Assembly (NCBI RefSeq): GCF_036350515.1
Contig: NZ_JAZDUE010000005.1
Coordinates: forward strand, 186,001-250,000
Origin: Gordonia prachuapensis
GTDB taxonomy: Bacteria > Actinomycetota > Actinomycetes > Mycobacteriales > Mycobacteriaceae
Length of the DNA stretch: 64,000 nt
Reading direction: 5' to 3'
In this document: piece after piece, positions 24,900-34,086 of the stretch
Position numbering within the stretch: position 1 is the stretch's first letter
How the letters are laid out: every line of letters starts with the position of its first letter
Position numbers and translations under genes: made by a program
Notes under the pieces: model-generated
What the model was told of the DNA's origin: nothing
The model's database searches: none
Seen by the model: the letters and a program-made list of their open reading frames with translations, nothing else

Positions 24900-26962
24900 G
24901 GCTTTCCGCTCGGTGTGCTGCACCGGCGTCGGTTGCGCAACCGTGCGTGGGTTCGCAGGTAGAGCAGCGGGCCCGCGAGGTAGCCCAACTGCTCGATCAC
25001 GCGCAGATGCCGGGGCCAGGCGTCCGGGAAGATCTCGTTGCGGGACGATTTGGGGGAGAACACCAGCCACAAACCCAGGGGCATGCACTTGAGGACACCG
25101 AGCGCATGACGCGATCCCAGAACCTTCGTCAACGACGCCGCCATGCCGGTGCCATATCCGTAGCACTGGGCACGGAGCGCGGCCATGGTGTCCCGGTGAT
25201 GATGCCGCACGATCATCTCGGGGCGGTAGCAGATCGTCCATCCGGCGAGGATCGCGGCTCGGAAGCTGTCGAGATCTTCGCCACCCCTTGACGGTGTGCC
25301 GGTTCCGAGTCGTTCGTCGAAGCCGCCGATGGACTCCAGCGCCTCCCGAGTGAAGGCCATGTTGTTGCCGGACCCGAATTGTCCCGCGACGTAGGGGAAG
25401 AAGACGCCCGTGGGTCCCTCGTCGCCGAGGACCTGATGCGCTGCCGCGGGATTCATGGACCACACGGTGGGGTCGGGGCCCTTGTCGAACATGCCGGTCG
25501 CCTCGAACCAGCCCTGGATCTCGTTGGTCGACCCGGCGGTGAACACCCGGCCGCTGACCACGCCGAGGGTGCCCGTGGTGTCGGCGGCGAAGGTCTGCAC
25601 GATCCGGGTCACCCAGTCGATGTCCGGGATGGCGTCGTCGTCGGTGAACGCGATCACCCGACCATTCGCGGCGGCGATACCCGCGTTGCGGGCGGCGGAC
25701 ACACCCGGGTGCGGCTGATCGACCACACGAAGGCGGGCGTCGGTGATGCCGGACACCAGCATGCGCGCATCTCCCCGCTCCGGACGATTGTCGACGACGA
25801 TGACTTGAAGGTTCGGGTGGTCCTGGGCCAGGACGGCGTGCACCGTGGACGGCAGGAAGTCCCGGCCCACTGTCGGGATGACGACGGAGACGAGATCGTC
25901 GACGGACACCGGATCACTCGGGGGAGTGGCCGGCTCGGTCGCCTTCGACGCGCGGCCGGTCACGCTCCCGACTGCGGTGCCGAGCACCGTCATCGCGACC
26001 CCGACGAGCAGCATCGCCAGGCGCGCAGCTGCCGTCAGGTCTCCGCGGACCAGCTGGCCGAGGTAGCGGGCGATGCCCGTCGTCACGGTGGTCGCAAGGA
26101 ACGTGACCTCGGCCGACAACGCGCTGGACGGCCCTGCCAGCTTGCTGAGCACCGCTTTCGACTGCCCCTCGTGGCGGCACCGAGAGAGGAAATAGCGGAG
26201 GTCGGCCCGGTTCTCCGGGACGCGATGGTCGACGCCGAACGCACTCCGTCGCAGGATGTGTCCGTCGGGAAACGCCCGGCCCAGCTCGATGCCCATCAGC
26301 GTCTCCTCGCAGCCCGCGGGCACGGAGCCGACTCTGCCGAGTTCGCTGTCGAAGCCGCCGATCTTGGTGAGTTCGGCTCGGCGTGCCGCCATGGCGGCGC
26401 CGATCGGGTTGCGGATCTCGGCTCCGTCGGCGGCGATCCCGCGATAGTCGCAGCCGACGACCCAACCGAACTCGTCGGGAAACCAGCCGGGCGTGGCGCC
26501 GGCCCAGTCCGCGTGCACGCCGCCGCCGATCGCGAGGGTCGTGTCGTCGGCGAAGGCGGCCCGGACCTCCGACAGTGCGTCGGGCCTGGCGACGGCGTCG
26601 TCGTCGAGAAACACGACGACATCCTCGGTCGCGAGTGCCAAACCCGCGTTGCGTGCGCCCGACAAACCGTTCGCGAACGTGTTGTCGGCGATCACGATCT
26701 GATCGGCGCGCAACGCGGGGGTGGCATCGCCGTCGAATCGCCGCTCCAGGCGCCGGCGGAGGTCCTCGTTGTGGTCGACAACGACGATCAGCCGGTCGTC
26801 GGCACCGAGCTGACGGGCGACCGCGTCCATCCCGCGCGAGGCGATGTCCCAGCGTTCGGTGGTGTAGCAGCAGATCACGACGCAAAGACTGACCGAACCA
26901 GCGCAGGTGGCGGAAGTCTGCGGTGTGACGGGACCGTGGGCGCCGGCGGCGGGAGGGGGCAC
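24896..26962 (-). CDS. Bifunctional glycosyltransferase with two GT2 domains
   Basis: This 688-residue protein has two GT-A units. The first (about 25-260) has CVVICCYTTERWD and VVFLDDDAVARPD. The second (about 360-600) has VSVVIPTVGRDFLPSTVHAVL and IAFTDDDAIPD. Two hydrophobic stretches lie between the units (about 285-340). Such proteins can add two sugars in turn. The GTG start at 26962 is backed by AGAGGAGA. It heads an operon with the large membrane protein, the small membrane protein and GH16, 37 nt downstream of an iron box. Confidence 0.88.
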   Translation of the reverse strand: MPPPAAGAHGPVTPQTSATCAGSVSLCVVICCYTTERWDIASRGMDAVARQLGADDRLIVVVDHNEDLRRRLERRFDGDATPALRADQIVIADNTFANGLSGARNAGLALATEDVVVFLDDDAVARPDALSEVRAAFADDTTLAIGGGVHADWAGATPGWFPDEFGWVVGCDYRGIAADGAEIRNPIGAAMAARRAELTKIGGFDSELGRVGSVPAGCEETLMGIELGRAFPDGHILRRSAFGVDHRVPENRADLRYFLSRCRHEGQSKAVLSKLAGPSSALSAEVTFLATTVTTGIARYLGQLVRGDLTAAARLAMLLVGVAMTVLGTAVGSVTGRASKATEPATPPSDPVSVDDLVSVVIPTVGRDFLPSTVHAVLAQDHPNLQVIVVDNRPERGDARMLVSGITDARLRVVDQPHPGVSAARNAGIAAANGRVIAFTDDDAIPDIDWVTRIVQTFAADTTGTLGVVSGRVFTAGSTNEIQGWFEATGMFDKGPDPTVWSMNPAAAHQVLGDEGPTGVFFPYVAGQFGSGNNMAFTREALESIGGFDERLGTGTPSRGGEDLDSFRAAILAGWTICYRPEMIVRHHHRDTMAALRAQCYGYGTGMAASLTKVLGSRHALGVLKCMPLGLWLVFSPKSSRNEIFPDAWPRHLRVIEQLGYLAGPLLYLRTHARLRNRRRCSTPSGKP

Positions 26963-26998
26963 CGATCGTCTCCTCTGAAAGATAAGAACAGCCCCGTG

Positions 26999-27017
26999 TG
27001 AGGCAAGGCTAACCTAG
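26999..27017. promoter_or_regulatory. IdeR/DtxR iron box upstream of the double-GT2 operon
   Basis: On the plus strand TGAGGCAAGGCTAACCTAG matches 16 of 19 positions of TWAGGTWAGSCTWACCTWA. It lies 37 nt upstream of the minus-strand GTG at 26962 and just past the lycopene cyclase stop, so it should control the glycosyltransferase operon only. Confidence 0.75.
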
Positions 27018-27029
27018 TGTAGGTGACGC

Positions 27030-28169
27030 TCAGTTGGCATCCCAACCGGGGATGCTCGCGCTCGGCGACGCCGCGCTCGCGCGCGCAACGGTCGCTCGCA
27101 TCGAGGTGTCGAGGCGAGCGAATACCCGGGTCATGGCGGCGAGTGTTCCCGCCAGATCGTCGCGGTGGCTCAGGTAGCTGCGCTGTCGGGCGACCGGCAT
27201 CGCGAAGAACGCTTCGAAGAACCGTGTGGTCTGGACCGGGTCCAGACGCAGCAGCACACCCAGCCCGCGCAGCCGGAGTTCATAGACGGCACGGGCAGAC
27301 GACGACCAGACCCGACGGGCGGGGTCTGCGCCATCGAGTACCGCGCCGACCAGGTCATCGGCGGTGCGCAGTGCGGCGGCGACGCTGTAGCCCGTCGTCG
27401 GATGGACGAATCCGCCGGCGGCGCCGAACGGGAACGGCCGGAGTCGCCACGGCCGCCGGCCGGACGCGATGAGCGGAAAGGTCACGCGTTCGGTGCGACG
27501 TGCGCCGTCCGCGAGAGAACCGAGGCGGCGGTACAGTCGCCGTTCGAGTTCGTCGAGAGGCAGCGCCGGATGCCCGGCCAGGCACGTCTCCTCGAGGAGG
27601 AACTCGCCGTGGCCGAGCGGGACGGCGTAGAGAAAGCTCGGGAGTTCGTCGCGGTTCACAATCCGACCGGCACGCCAATCCATGATCACCGCGGCCGCGC
27701 CGTCCAGGTATCTCTCGGCGGTGGCCGCGTCGACGACGATCCCGAACGCGGTCTGCCGCGGCGCGTCTCTGATCGCGGTGCCGCGGCAGTCGATCACCAC
27801 GTCACCGGTGACGGATGTTCCGTCGGCCAGTCGGACACGCTCGCCGTCGACTGCGACGACGCGTCCCTGGACGACGTGCGCGTCGTCGAGGGTGAGGGTG
27901 CGTTGCAACGCCGCTGTGTCGCACACGGTGTAGCCGCGGTCCACCTCGACGGCGGTCGTGCCGATCACGTGTACCGAGTCGACCTGGGCGCCGATTGCCG
28001 TCGGATCCAGCCATGCCGGGAGCTCGTCGCTCCAGCAGGCGTAGGTCGCGTGCCATGCCCGGTCCGGGTGGGCCTCGACAACCGTCACGGCGAGGCCGGC
28101 GACCATCATGCGATGGGCGACGCCGCGTCCCGCCGGCCCCGCCCCCAGAACCGTGACGCGCCGGGTCAC
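27030..28169 (-). CDS. Lycopene cyclase (CrtL type)
   Basis: This 379-residue flavoprotein of the lycopene beta/epsilon cyclase family has the dinucleotide motif VLGAGPAGRGVAHR at its N-terminus, FLYAVPLGHGEFLLEET mid-protein, and FGAAGGFVHPTTGYSVAAALR near residue 280. It would close the ends of lycopene to make cyclic carotenoids. The usual partners crtE, crtB and crtI are not in the window. It may share a transcript with the SDR gene 30 nt upstream. No iron box precedes it. Confidence 0.87.
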   Translation of the reverse strand: MTRRVTVLGAGPAGRGVAHRMMVAGLAVTVVEAHPDRAWHATYACWSDELPAWLDPTAIGAQVDSVHVIGTTAVEVDRGYTVCDTAALQRTLTLDDAHVVQGRVVAVDGERVRLADGTSVTGDVVIDCRGTAIRDAPRQTAFGIVVDAATAERYLDGAAAVIMDWRAGRIVNRDELPSFLYAVPLGHGEFLLEETCLAGHPALPLDELERRLYRRLGSLADGARRTERVTFPLIASGRRPWRLRPFPFGAAGGFVHPTTGYSVAAALRTADDLVGAVLDGADPARRVWSSSARAVYELRLRGLGVLLRLDPVQTTRFFEAFFAMPVARQRSYLSHRDDLAGTLAAMTRVFARLDTSMRATVARASAASPSASIPGWDAN

Positions 28170-28199
28170 CTGCGGTCAGAAGTCATGCGCCGCAGCCGG

Positions 28200-29000
28200 T
28201 CATGCGCCGCCGGTCGCCATCATGCCGCCGTCGACACGCAGGGTCTCACCGGTGATCCAGGCCGACTCGTCGCCGGCCAGGAAGGCCACGGCCCGCGCCA
28301 CGTCCTCTGGTTCGCCGATGCGGTCCATGGGGTACCCGGCGGCCACACGTGACTCGTTCTCACCGGCGATCAGCCCGGACGCGAACTGCGTCCGCACGAC
28401 TGACGGGGCGATCGCGTTCACCCGGATTCGTGGTCCGAGTTCCCATGCGAGCTCTTCGGTGAGCCGGATCAGTGCCGCCTTCGACGCCCCGTACGCGGCG
28501 ATCGCACCGGTGGATCGGAGTCCCGCCACCGAGGAGATGTTGACGATCGAGCCGCCCGTGTCGCGCATCCCGGCCCGATAGGCCTCCTGGATGAACCCGA
28601 GGGTGCCGGCGACGTTGACGTCGAAGATCTTGCGGACCGCATTGAGGTCGGCATCCATCAACGGACCCATGATGGGGTTGATGCCGGTGTTGTTCACCAG
28701 GATGTCGATGCCGCCGAGTGCGACGGCCTCGGCGACGGCCGCCGCGCGGTGAGATTCGTCACCGGCATTGCCGGGTGCCGCCACGACCGTGGCTCCCTCG
28801 ACCGCTGCCCGGATCTCGTCGGCAGCGGACGCCAGGGGCTCGGGTTTGCGGGCGGTGATGACGACCGACGCGCCGCGTCGGGCCAGTTCGGTGGCGATGG
28901 CCAGGCCGATTCCGCGACTGGCGCCGGTCACCACGGCGGTCTTGCCGGTCAGGTCGGCGGACGGGGAGATCAGTGTCGAGGTGCGTTGCGGTTCACTCAC
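28200..29000 (-). CDS. Short-chain dehydrogenase/reductase
   Basis: This 266-residue classical SDR has cofactor loop TGASRGIGLA, NNTG (Asn-Asn-Thr-Gly instead of NNAG), catalytic serine in NISSVAGL, and YGASKAA. The end DGGMMATGGA is FabG-like. It is unlikely to be the FAS-II reductase because that gene sits beside inhA at 45565. Substrate unknown. It is divergent from the ABC-F gene. Confidence 0.87.
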   Translation of the reverse strand: MSEPQRTSTLISPSADLTGKTAVVTGASRGIGLAIATELARRGASVVITARKPEPLASAADEIRAAVEGATVVAAPGNAGDESHRAAAVAEAVALGGIDILVNNTGINPIMGPLMDADLNAVRKIFDVNVAGTLGFIQEAYRAGMRDTGGSIVNISSVAGLRSTGAIAAYGASKAALIRLTEELAWELGPRIRVNAIAPSVVRTQFASGLIAGENESRVAAGYPMDRIGEPEDVARAVAFLAGDESAWITGETLRVDGGMMATGGA

Positions 29001-29084
29001 GCCCTCACCGTATCCGCCGGGTCACCGGTTGGGGCCGGGTCAGCCGGGAAATCCGCTGGCGTCTGCCGGGTAGACTGATTCGCC

Positions 29085-30713
29085 GTGATCACCGCGACCG
29101 ACCTGGAAGTTCGAGCGGGCGCGCGGACCCTGCTGGCGGCGCCCGGAGATGCGCTGCGTATCCAGCCGGGTGACCGGATCGGACTTGTCGGCCGCAATGG
29201 CGCCGGCAAGACGACGACACTCCGGATTCTGGCGGGCGAGACCGACCCCTACGCGGGGGAGATCATCCGCAGCGGAGAGCTCGGCTACCTTCCGCAGGAC
29301 CCGAAGGAAGGCGACCTCGACGTCCTCGCCAAGGACCGTGTCCTGTCGGCGCGGGGCCTCGACTCGATTCTGCGGCAGATGGAGAAACAACAGGCCCTGA
29401 TGGCCGAGGCCGCCGACGATCGCATCCGTGACAAGGCGGTCCGCAAATACGGCCAACTCGAAGAACGGTTCTCGTCCCTCGGCGGCTACATGGCCGAGTC
29501 CGAGGCGGCCCGCATCTGCCACAGCCTCGGCCTGCCCGACCGCGTACTGGGCCAGCCGCTGCGTACGCTGTCCGGCGGGCAGCGACGTCGCATCGAGCTG
29601 GCGCGCATCCTCTTCGCCGCGTCCGACGGTTCCGGGAAGTCGGACACCACACTTCTGCTCGACGAGCCGACCAACCACCTCGACGCCGACTCCATCACCT
29701 GGCTTCGTGGTTTCCTGCAGAACCACGAGGGCGGTCTGGTGGTGATCAGCCACGACGTCGACCTCCTGGCCGACGTGGTGAACCGGGTCTGGTTCCTCGA
29801 CGCGGTCCGCGGCGAGGCCGATGTCTACAACATGGGCTGGAAGCGTTATCTCGATGCGCGGGCCACCGACGAGCAGCGGCGGAAGCGTGAACGTGCCAAC
29901 GCCGAGAAGAAGGCGAGCGCGTTGCGTGCGCAGGCGGCGAAACTCGGGGCCAAGGCGACGAAGGCCACCGCGGCGCAGAACATGCTCAAACGCGCCGACC
30001 GGATGATCGACGCGCTCGACGAGGAGCGCGTGGCCGATCGCACGGCGCGCATCCGTTTCCCGGAGCCCGCGACGTGCGGCAAGACCCCGCTGATGGCCAG
30101 TGGTCTCACGAAAACGTATGGGTCACTAGAGATCTTCACCGGCGTCGATCTGGCGATCGACAAGGGCAGCCGAGTGGTGGTTCTCGGTCTCAACGGCGCG
30201 GGCAAGACGACGTTGCTCAAGTTGCTCGCCGGGGTCGAGAAGCCCGACCGCGGCGCCCTGGAGCCCGGCTACGGCCTCAAGGTCGGCTACTTCGCGCAGG
30301 AGCACGACACGCTCGACGACATGTCGACGGTGTGGGAGAACATCCGTCATGCCGCGCCGGACGCGGGGGAGCAGGATCTTCGAGGACTGCTGGGCGCGTT
30401 CATGTTCAGCGGTGCTCAGCTCGACCAGCCGGCCGGCACGTTGTCGGGCGGCGAGAAGACCCGGCTCACCCTGGCCGGGCTGGTGTCGTCGGCGGCCAAC
30501 GTACTGCTCCTCGACGAGCCCACCAACAACCTCGACCCGATCTCGCGCGAACAGGTTCTCGATGCGCTGCGCAGCTACACCGGTGCCGTGGTGTTGGTGA
30601 CCCACGATCCCGGCGCGGCCGCCGCACTGGATCCGCAGCGCGTGATCCTGCTTCCCGACGGTACCGAGGACCACTGGTCCGACGAGTATCAGGAACTCAT
30701 CGAACTCGCCTGA
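29085..30713 (+). CDS. ABC-F family ATPase (ribosome-associated type)
   Basis: This 542-residue protein has two ATPase domains and no membrane part. Domain 1 has Walker A GRNGAGKTT, signature LSGGQRRR and LLLDEPTNHLD. Domain 2 has GLNGAGKTT, LSGGEKTR and LLLDEPTNNLD. The linker (about 245-320) is rich in Lys, Arg and Ala, as expected for a ribosome-probing arm. ABC-F proteins act on stalled or antibiotic-bound ribosomes. The position matches Rv1473. Translation starts at GTG 29085. Confidence 0.92.
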   Translation: MITATDLEVRAGARTLLAAPGDALRIQPGDRIGLVGRNGAGKTTTLRILAGETDPYAGEIIRSGELGYLPQDPKEGDLDVLAKDRVLSARGLDSILRQMEKQQALMAEAADDRIRDKAVRKYGQLEERFSSLGGYMAESEAARICHSLGLPDRVLGQPLRTLSGGQRRRIELARILFAASDGSGKSDTTLLLDEPTNHLDADSITWLRGFLQNHEGGLVVISHDVDLLADVVNRVWFLDAVRGEADVYNMGWKRYLDARATDEQRRKRERANAEKKASALRAQAAKLGAKATKATAAQNMLKRADRMIDALDEERVADRTARIRFPEPATCGKTPLMASGLTKTYGSLEIFTGVDLAIDKGSRVVVLGLNGAGKTTLLKLLAGVEKPDRGALEPGYGLKVGYFAQEHDTLDDMSTVWENIRHAAPDAGEQDLRGLLGAFMFSGAQLDQPAGTLSGGEKTRLTLAGLVSSAANVLLLDEPTNNLDPISREQVLDALRSYTGAVVLVTHDPGAAAALDPQRVILLPDGTEDHWSDEYQELIELA

Positions 30714-32261
30714 TCAGACCTTCTGCGGCCAGTACTGCTTGCGCAGTTCGCCTTTCACCAGCTTGCCGGTCGGAGTGCGCGGCAGATCGCCGACGAAGTC
30801 CACCGAACGTGGCGCCTTGTACGCGGCGATCGACTCCTTCGTGTAGTCGAGCAGTTCGTCGGCCAGCTGCGGCGACGCCGTGTACTCGGGTGCGAGCTGT
30901 ACACAGGCCTTGGCGACCTCGCCGAGGTCGTCGTCCGGAACACCGATGACCGCCACGTCGAACACGGCCGGATGGTTGATCAACACGTTCTCCGCCTCCT
31001 GCGGATAGATGTTGACACCGCCGGAGATGATCATGAATGCCTTGCGATCGGTGAGGTACAGATAGCCCTCGTCGTCGACATAGCCGACATCGCCTGTGGT
31101 GGACCAGTTCTCGTGCTCGGGATGCTGTGCCTTCCGGGTCTTCTCGGGGTCGTTGTGGTACTGGAAGGGCACTTCCTCACGTTCGAAGTACACGAGCCCC
31201 ACTTCGCCGGTGGGCAGTTCGGCGCCGTCCTCGTCGCAGACGCGAACGATCCCGAGCAGCGGCTTCCCGACCGAACCAGGGTGATCCAGCGCTTCCTGCG
31301 GACCGATGAACGTGGCGCCGGCAGCCTCCGTGGACGCGTAGTACTCGTGGATCACCGGGCCCCACCATTCGATCATCGCGCGCTTGACCTCCACCGGGCA
31401 CGGGGCGGCGGCGTGTACGGCGAGTTTCATGCTGCTGACGTCGTACTTTCCGCGGATCTCCTCGGGCAGCTTGAGCATCCGGATGAACATCGTCGGCACC
31501 CACTGGCTGTGGGTGGCCCGATACTGTTCGATCGCCCCCAGGGCGGTCTCCGGCTCGAAGCGATCGAGGAAGACCACCGTGCCGCCGACAGAATTGGTCG
31601 TCCCGCAATAGCGAAGCGGCGCAGCATGATACAGCGGAGCAGGGGACAGGTACACGGTCTCGGTGTCGAATCCGTACATCGGGGCGAAGATCGCGGTGTA
31701 GGTGTCCGGGATCTCGTCGACCTGGCCCTGCGGCAGGGGCGTCTGGATCCCCTTGGGGCGTCCGGTGGTGCCCGAGGAATAGAGCATGTCGGTACCGCGC
31801 GGCTGGTCGGTGCGTGGCGCGTCGGAAGCCGACGCCAACACCTCGTCGTAGTCATCGAACCCGTCGAGCCGGCCGCCCCAGGCGATCCGATGACCCGCCT
31901 GCGTCAGTGCCGCGATCGACGTCGTCTCCGCGACGGCATCGGCGACGGCCGCGCTCGCGAACACGACCTGCGCGTTGCAGTCGTCGAGGATGTAGTTGGT
32001 CTCGACAGCGGTCAGGTGATGGTTGATCGCCGTCACGTAGAGCCCGCTGCGCAGCGCGGCCCAGTAGACCTCGAACATGTGCAGGTCGTTGGGCGAGATC
32101 ATCGCGATGGTGTCGCCCGGACGGAGCCCGAGTGTCTCGAGGTGGTTGGCGATCCGGGTCGAGTTCTCGTCCAACTCGCGGTAGGTCAGCTGCTCACCGG
32201 TCGCGGCGCGGATGACGGCGGGCTTGTCCGGGGTGGACTTGGCGAAGACTCCAGGGAACAA
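30714..32261 (-). CDS. Fatty-acyl-CoA synthetase (FadD-like)
   Basis: This 515-residue AMP-forming ligase has YSSGTTGRPKGI as the P-loop, YYASTEAAG, then STTGDVGYVDDEGYLYLTDR, and the catalytic lysine motif PRTPTGKLVKGEL. It would activate a carboxylic acid, likely a fatty acid, as acyl-CoA. The start appears to be TTG at 32261, preceded by AGAGGAG. It faces the ABC-F gene tail-to-tail with no gap. A perfect palindrome 45 nt upstream suggests TetR-type control. Confidence 0.9.
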   Translation of the reverse strand: MFPGVFAKSTPDKPAVIRAATGEQLTYRELDENSTRIANHLETLGLRPGDTIAMISPNDLHMFEVYWAALRSGLYVTAINHHLTAVETNYILDDCNAQVVFASAAVADAVAETTSIAALTQAGHRIAWGGRLDGFDDYDEVLASASDAPRTDQPRGTDMLYSSGTTGRPKGIQTPLPQGQVDEIPDTYTAIFAPMYGFDTETVYLSPAPLYHAAPLRYCGTTNSVGGTVVFLDRFEPETALGAIEQYRATHSQWVPTMFIRMLKLPEEIRGKYDVSSMKLAVHAAAPCPVEVKRAMIEWWGPVIHEYYASTEAAGATFIGPQEALDHPGSVGKPLLGIVRVCDEDGAELPTGEVGLVYFEREEVPFQYHNDPEKTRKAQHPEHENWSTTGDVGYVDDEGYLYLTDRKAFMIISGGVNIYPQEAENVLINHPAVFDVAVIGVPDDDLGEVAKACVQLAPEYTASPQLADELLDYTKESIAAYKAPRSVDFVGDLPRTPTGKLVKGELRKQYWPQKV

Positions 32262-32305
32262 CGTTCGTACTCCTCTGACAGATAGACGGCACTTCGAACC
32301 GTATT

Positions 32306-32323
32306 ACCGATCGATCGATCGGT
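32306..32323. promoter_or_regulatory. 18-bp palindromic operator upstream of the acyl-CoA synthetase
   Basis: ACCGATCGATCGATCGGT is a perfect 18-bp palindrome located 45-62 nt upstream of the TTG at 32261. Length and position fit a TetR-family operator. The GATC tetranucleotide repetition makes part of the symmetry automatic, but the ACCG/CGGT ends extend it. Confidence 0.5.
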
Positions 32324-32373
32324 GTCCTGGCTCACAGTACCGCACGACGACCACGCCGGTCGCGGAACCGGTG

Positions 32374-33987
32374 TCAGTGGGACGCGACGAATCTGTCCAT
32401 CGTGCGCTCGGCCAGCGCGGTGATGGTCAACGACGGGTTCACGAGACCGACGGCACCGGGGACGAACGATCCGTCCACGACGTAGAGGTTGTCATATCCG
32501 CGCACCGCGCCGTCCATCTCCGCCGCCCGGCCCATGACCACCCCGCCGAGACCGTGGTAGGTGCTGGCCGACCCGAAGCCGGCTGCCCGCGAGTAGATCG
32601 GGATGCCTCCGGGACGTCCATGCCGGGTCTCCGCTCGCTGACGGAACCTTTCGGCGAATGCGATCCCGCGCCTGTCGAGGTTGCTTCCCTCCGGGAACGG
32701 GTAGTTGATCTCGGCGGTGCGCGACGCGTGATCGAAGTCGATGGTGCCGCGTTCGTCGCTGTGAACCTGGATCAGATTGGTGGTCGCGGCCTTGCCGAGC
32801 GGCGACGGCAACGGTGTGGAGTGGTAGACGATGGAGGCCGGGCCGCCGGGGAGATCGTCCTCGTAGAGCCGACCGAATCCGGGTCCGCCCTGGATGTCTC
32901 CGTAGTCGTCGCTGAGAGCTGTTCGGGCGGTGAGGAAATCGCCGTTGGCCCCGAATCCGTCACCGATCCGCGGCGAGAGTTTCGGCAGGGTGCCCTTGGC
33001 GCGCGCCTCGACCAGCAGCCGAGTCGTGTGGAACGAACCGGCACCGAGGAAGAGGTGATCGGCCTCGGCTGTGACCACTCGGACCGTGCGGTACTCGTAG
33101 TCGATCACGCGGGCCTTGACGACGAACCCCGGGCGACGCACCCGTGGTCGGATCTCGAAGACCTCGTGCATCGGTTTGATCGTGACGTTCCCGGTTCGTT
33201 CGGCCGCCGGAAGGTAGTTGCGGTCGGTCGAGTTCTTGGCGCCGCTGTTGACGCCGTAGCCCAGTTCGCCGGTGATGATGGAGGGTTTCACCCTGCCGTC
33301 GAGCTCCGCCCGGACGATGTCCCAGTCGATCGCATAGTTGAAGCTCACCGGCTCTTTGCCGTACCGGCGCACGGTTTCTCGCCAGGACCGGGTCCCGATG
33401 TAGCGAGGGTGCGCCATGATGTCGGCCGGGAGCTCGGAGGCGTTGAGCATCTTCGTCGCCCGCGGATAGTAGGTGGAGGCAAGCTCGTCGTATCCGGCAC
33501 GGCCCGGGAACACGTGCTCGAAGTCCTCCTTGCGGGGCACGGGCGTGAAGGCGCCGAAGGCGAGGGATCCGCCACCCACGCCGGTTCCGTACACGGCGTC
33601 GATGCCGTTGCCCTTGATCCGGTCGAGGATGCCGGGGTAGTGGTCCACCGGAATGCCGATGGTGGAGTTGATTCCCACGCTGTCGCTGAACCATGCTGCG
33701 CGGCCGTCGGTTTGCGTGAACGTCGCGAATGTGTCACCGTCCGGTCGGATGGGCCATCGGCGCCCACGCTCGAACACGGTCGTCGTGAAGCCGGCCTGCC
33801 CGAGGCGTAACGCCGCCACCGATCCGCCGAATCCGGTCCCGATCACGATGGCGGTCTTGCCGCCCGGCGCCGCGTGGGCGGGACGAACGTTGACGGCTCC
33901 GACCGTTCCGAGCGCCCCGAGGCCGACCGCCGATCGGATCAGGGTTCGTCGGGACAAGGGCGAGGTGCGCAGGATGTCGGAGTTCAC
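32374..33987 (-). CDS. Tat-exported GMC oxidoreductase, cholesterol-oxidase-like
   Basis: This 537-residue protein has a twin-arginine signal (SRRTLIR, then a hydrophobic stretch to AHA). The FAD domain starts IVIGTGFGGSVAALRLGQAG. The architecture follows class I cholesterol oxidases: GVGGGSL, LFLGAGSFHTT, H478 in TYHGLGG and N517 in GLVNPSLT, the His-Asn pair of GMC active sites. I do not see an equivalent of the catalytic Glu of cholesterol oxidase, so the alcohol oxidised is uncertain. The GTG start lies 25 nt from an iron box. A close paralogue lies upstream. Confidence 0.85.
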   Translation of the reverse strand: MNSDILRTSPLSRRTLIRSAVGLGALGTVGAVNVRPAHAAPGGKTAIVIGTGFGGSVAALRLGQAGFTTTVFERGRRWPIRPDGDTFATFTQTDGRAAWFSDSVGINSTIGIPVDHYPGILDRIKGNGIDAVYGTGVGGGSLAFGAFTPVPRKEDFEHVFPGRAGYDELASTYYPRATKMLNASELPADIMAHPRYIGTRSWRETVRRYGKEPVSFNYAIDWDIVRAELDGRVKPSIITGELGYGVNSGAKNSTDRNYLPAAERTGNVTIKPMHEVFEIRPRVRRPGFVVKARVIDYEYRTVRVVTAEADHLFLGAGSFHTTRLLVEARAKGTLPKLSPRIGDGFGANGDFLTARTALSDDYGDIQGGPGFGRLYEDDLPGGPASIVYHSTPLPSPLGKAATTNLIQVHSDERGTIDFDHASRTAEINYPFPEGSNLDRRGIAFAERFRQRAETRHGRPGGIPIYSRAAGFGSASTYHGLGGVVMGRAAEMDGAVRGYDNLYVVDGSFVPGAVGLVNPSLTITALAERTMDRFVASH

Positions 33988-34011
33988 GCGCAGGACGTTA
34001 GCCGCCCTAAA

Positions 34012-34030
34012 TTAGGTTAGGCAACCCTAC
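34012..34030. promoter_or_regulatory. IdeR/DtxR iron box upstream of a GMC oxidoreductase
   Basis: TTAGGTTAGGCAACCCTAC matches 16 of 19 positions of TWAGGTWAGSCTWACCTWA. It is 25 nt upstream of the minus-strand start at 33987. Confidence 0.72.
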
Positions 34031-34039
34031 CGGACTGTG

Positions 34040-34055
34040 GGTGATCTGGATCACC
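34040..34055. promoter_or_regulatory. CRP/GlxR-type site between the two GMC oxidoreductase genes
   Basis: GGTGATCTGGATCACC contains GTGA-N6-TCAC, the core of the actinobacterial CRP/GlxR site TGTGA-N6-TCACA. The 2-nt space between its complementary arms is too short for a hairpin loop, so an operator is more likely than a terminator. It sits about 10 nt upstream of the iron box, a suitable activator position for the gene starting at 33987. Confidence 0.55.
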
Positions 34056-34086
34056 TTGTGCCTGGGTGTGGTCACCGTGTCGGGCA

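Noticed and set aside
24900..25463. Upstream extension of the large membrane protein
   Set aside because: Arg-rich non-homologous sequence overlapping the double-GT2 gene; the GTGA overlap at 24899 explains the start.
28200..29000. SDR gene as a second FAS-II ketoreductase
   Set aside because: The expected MabA lies beside inhA at 45565; this SDR has NNTG instead of NNAG and no FAS-II neighbours.
34040..34055. GGTGATC/GATCACC as a terminator of the upstream GMC gene
   Set aside because: The 2-nt loop is too short for a stable hairpin and no T-tract follows; the core fits a CRP-type operator better.
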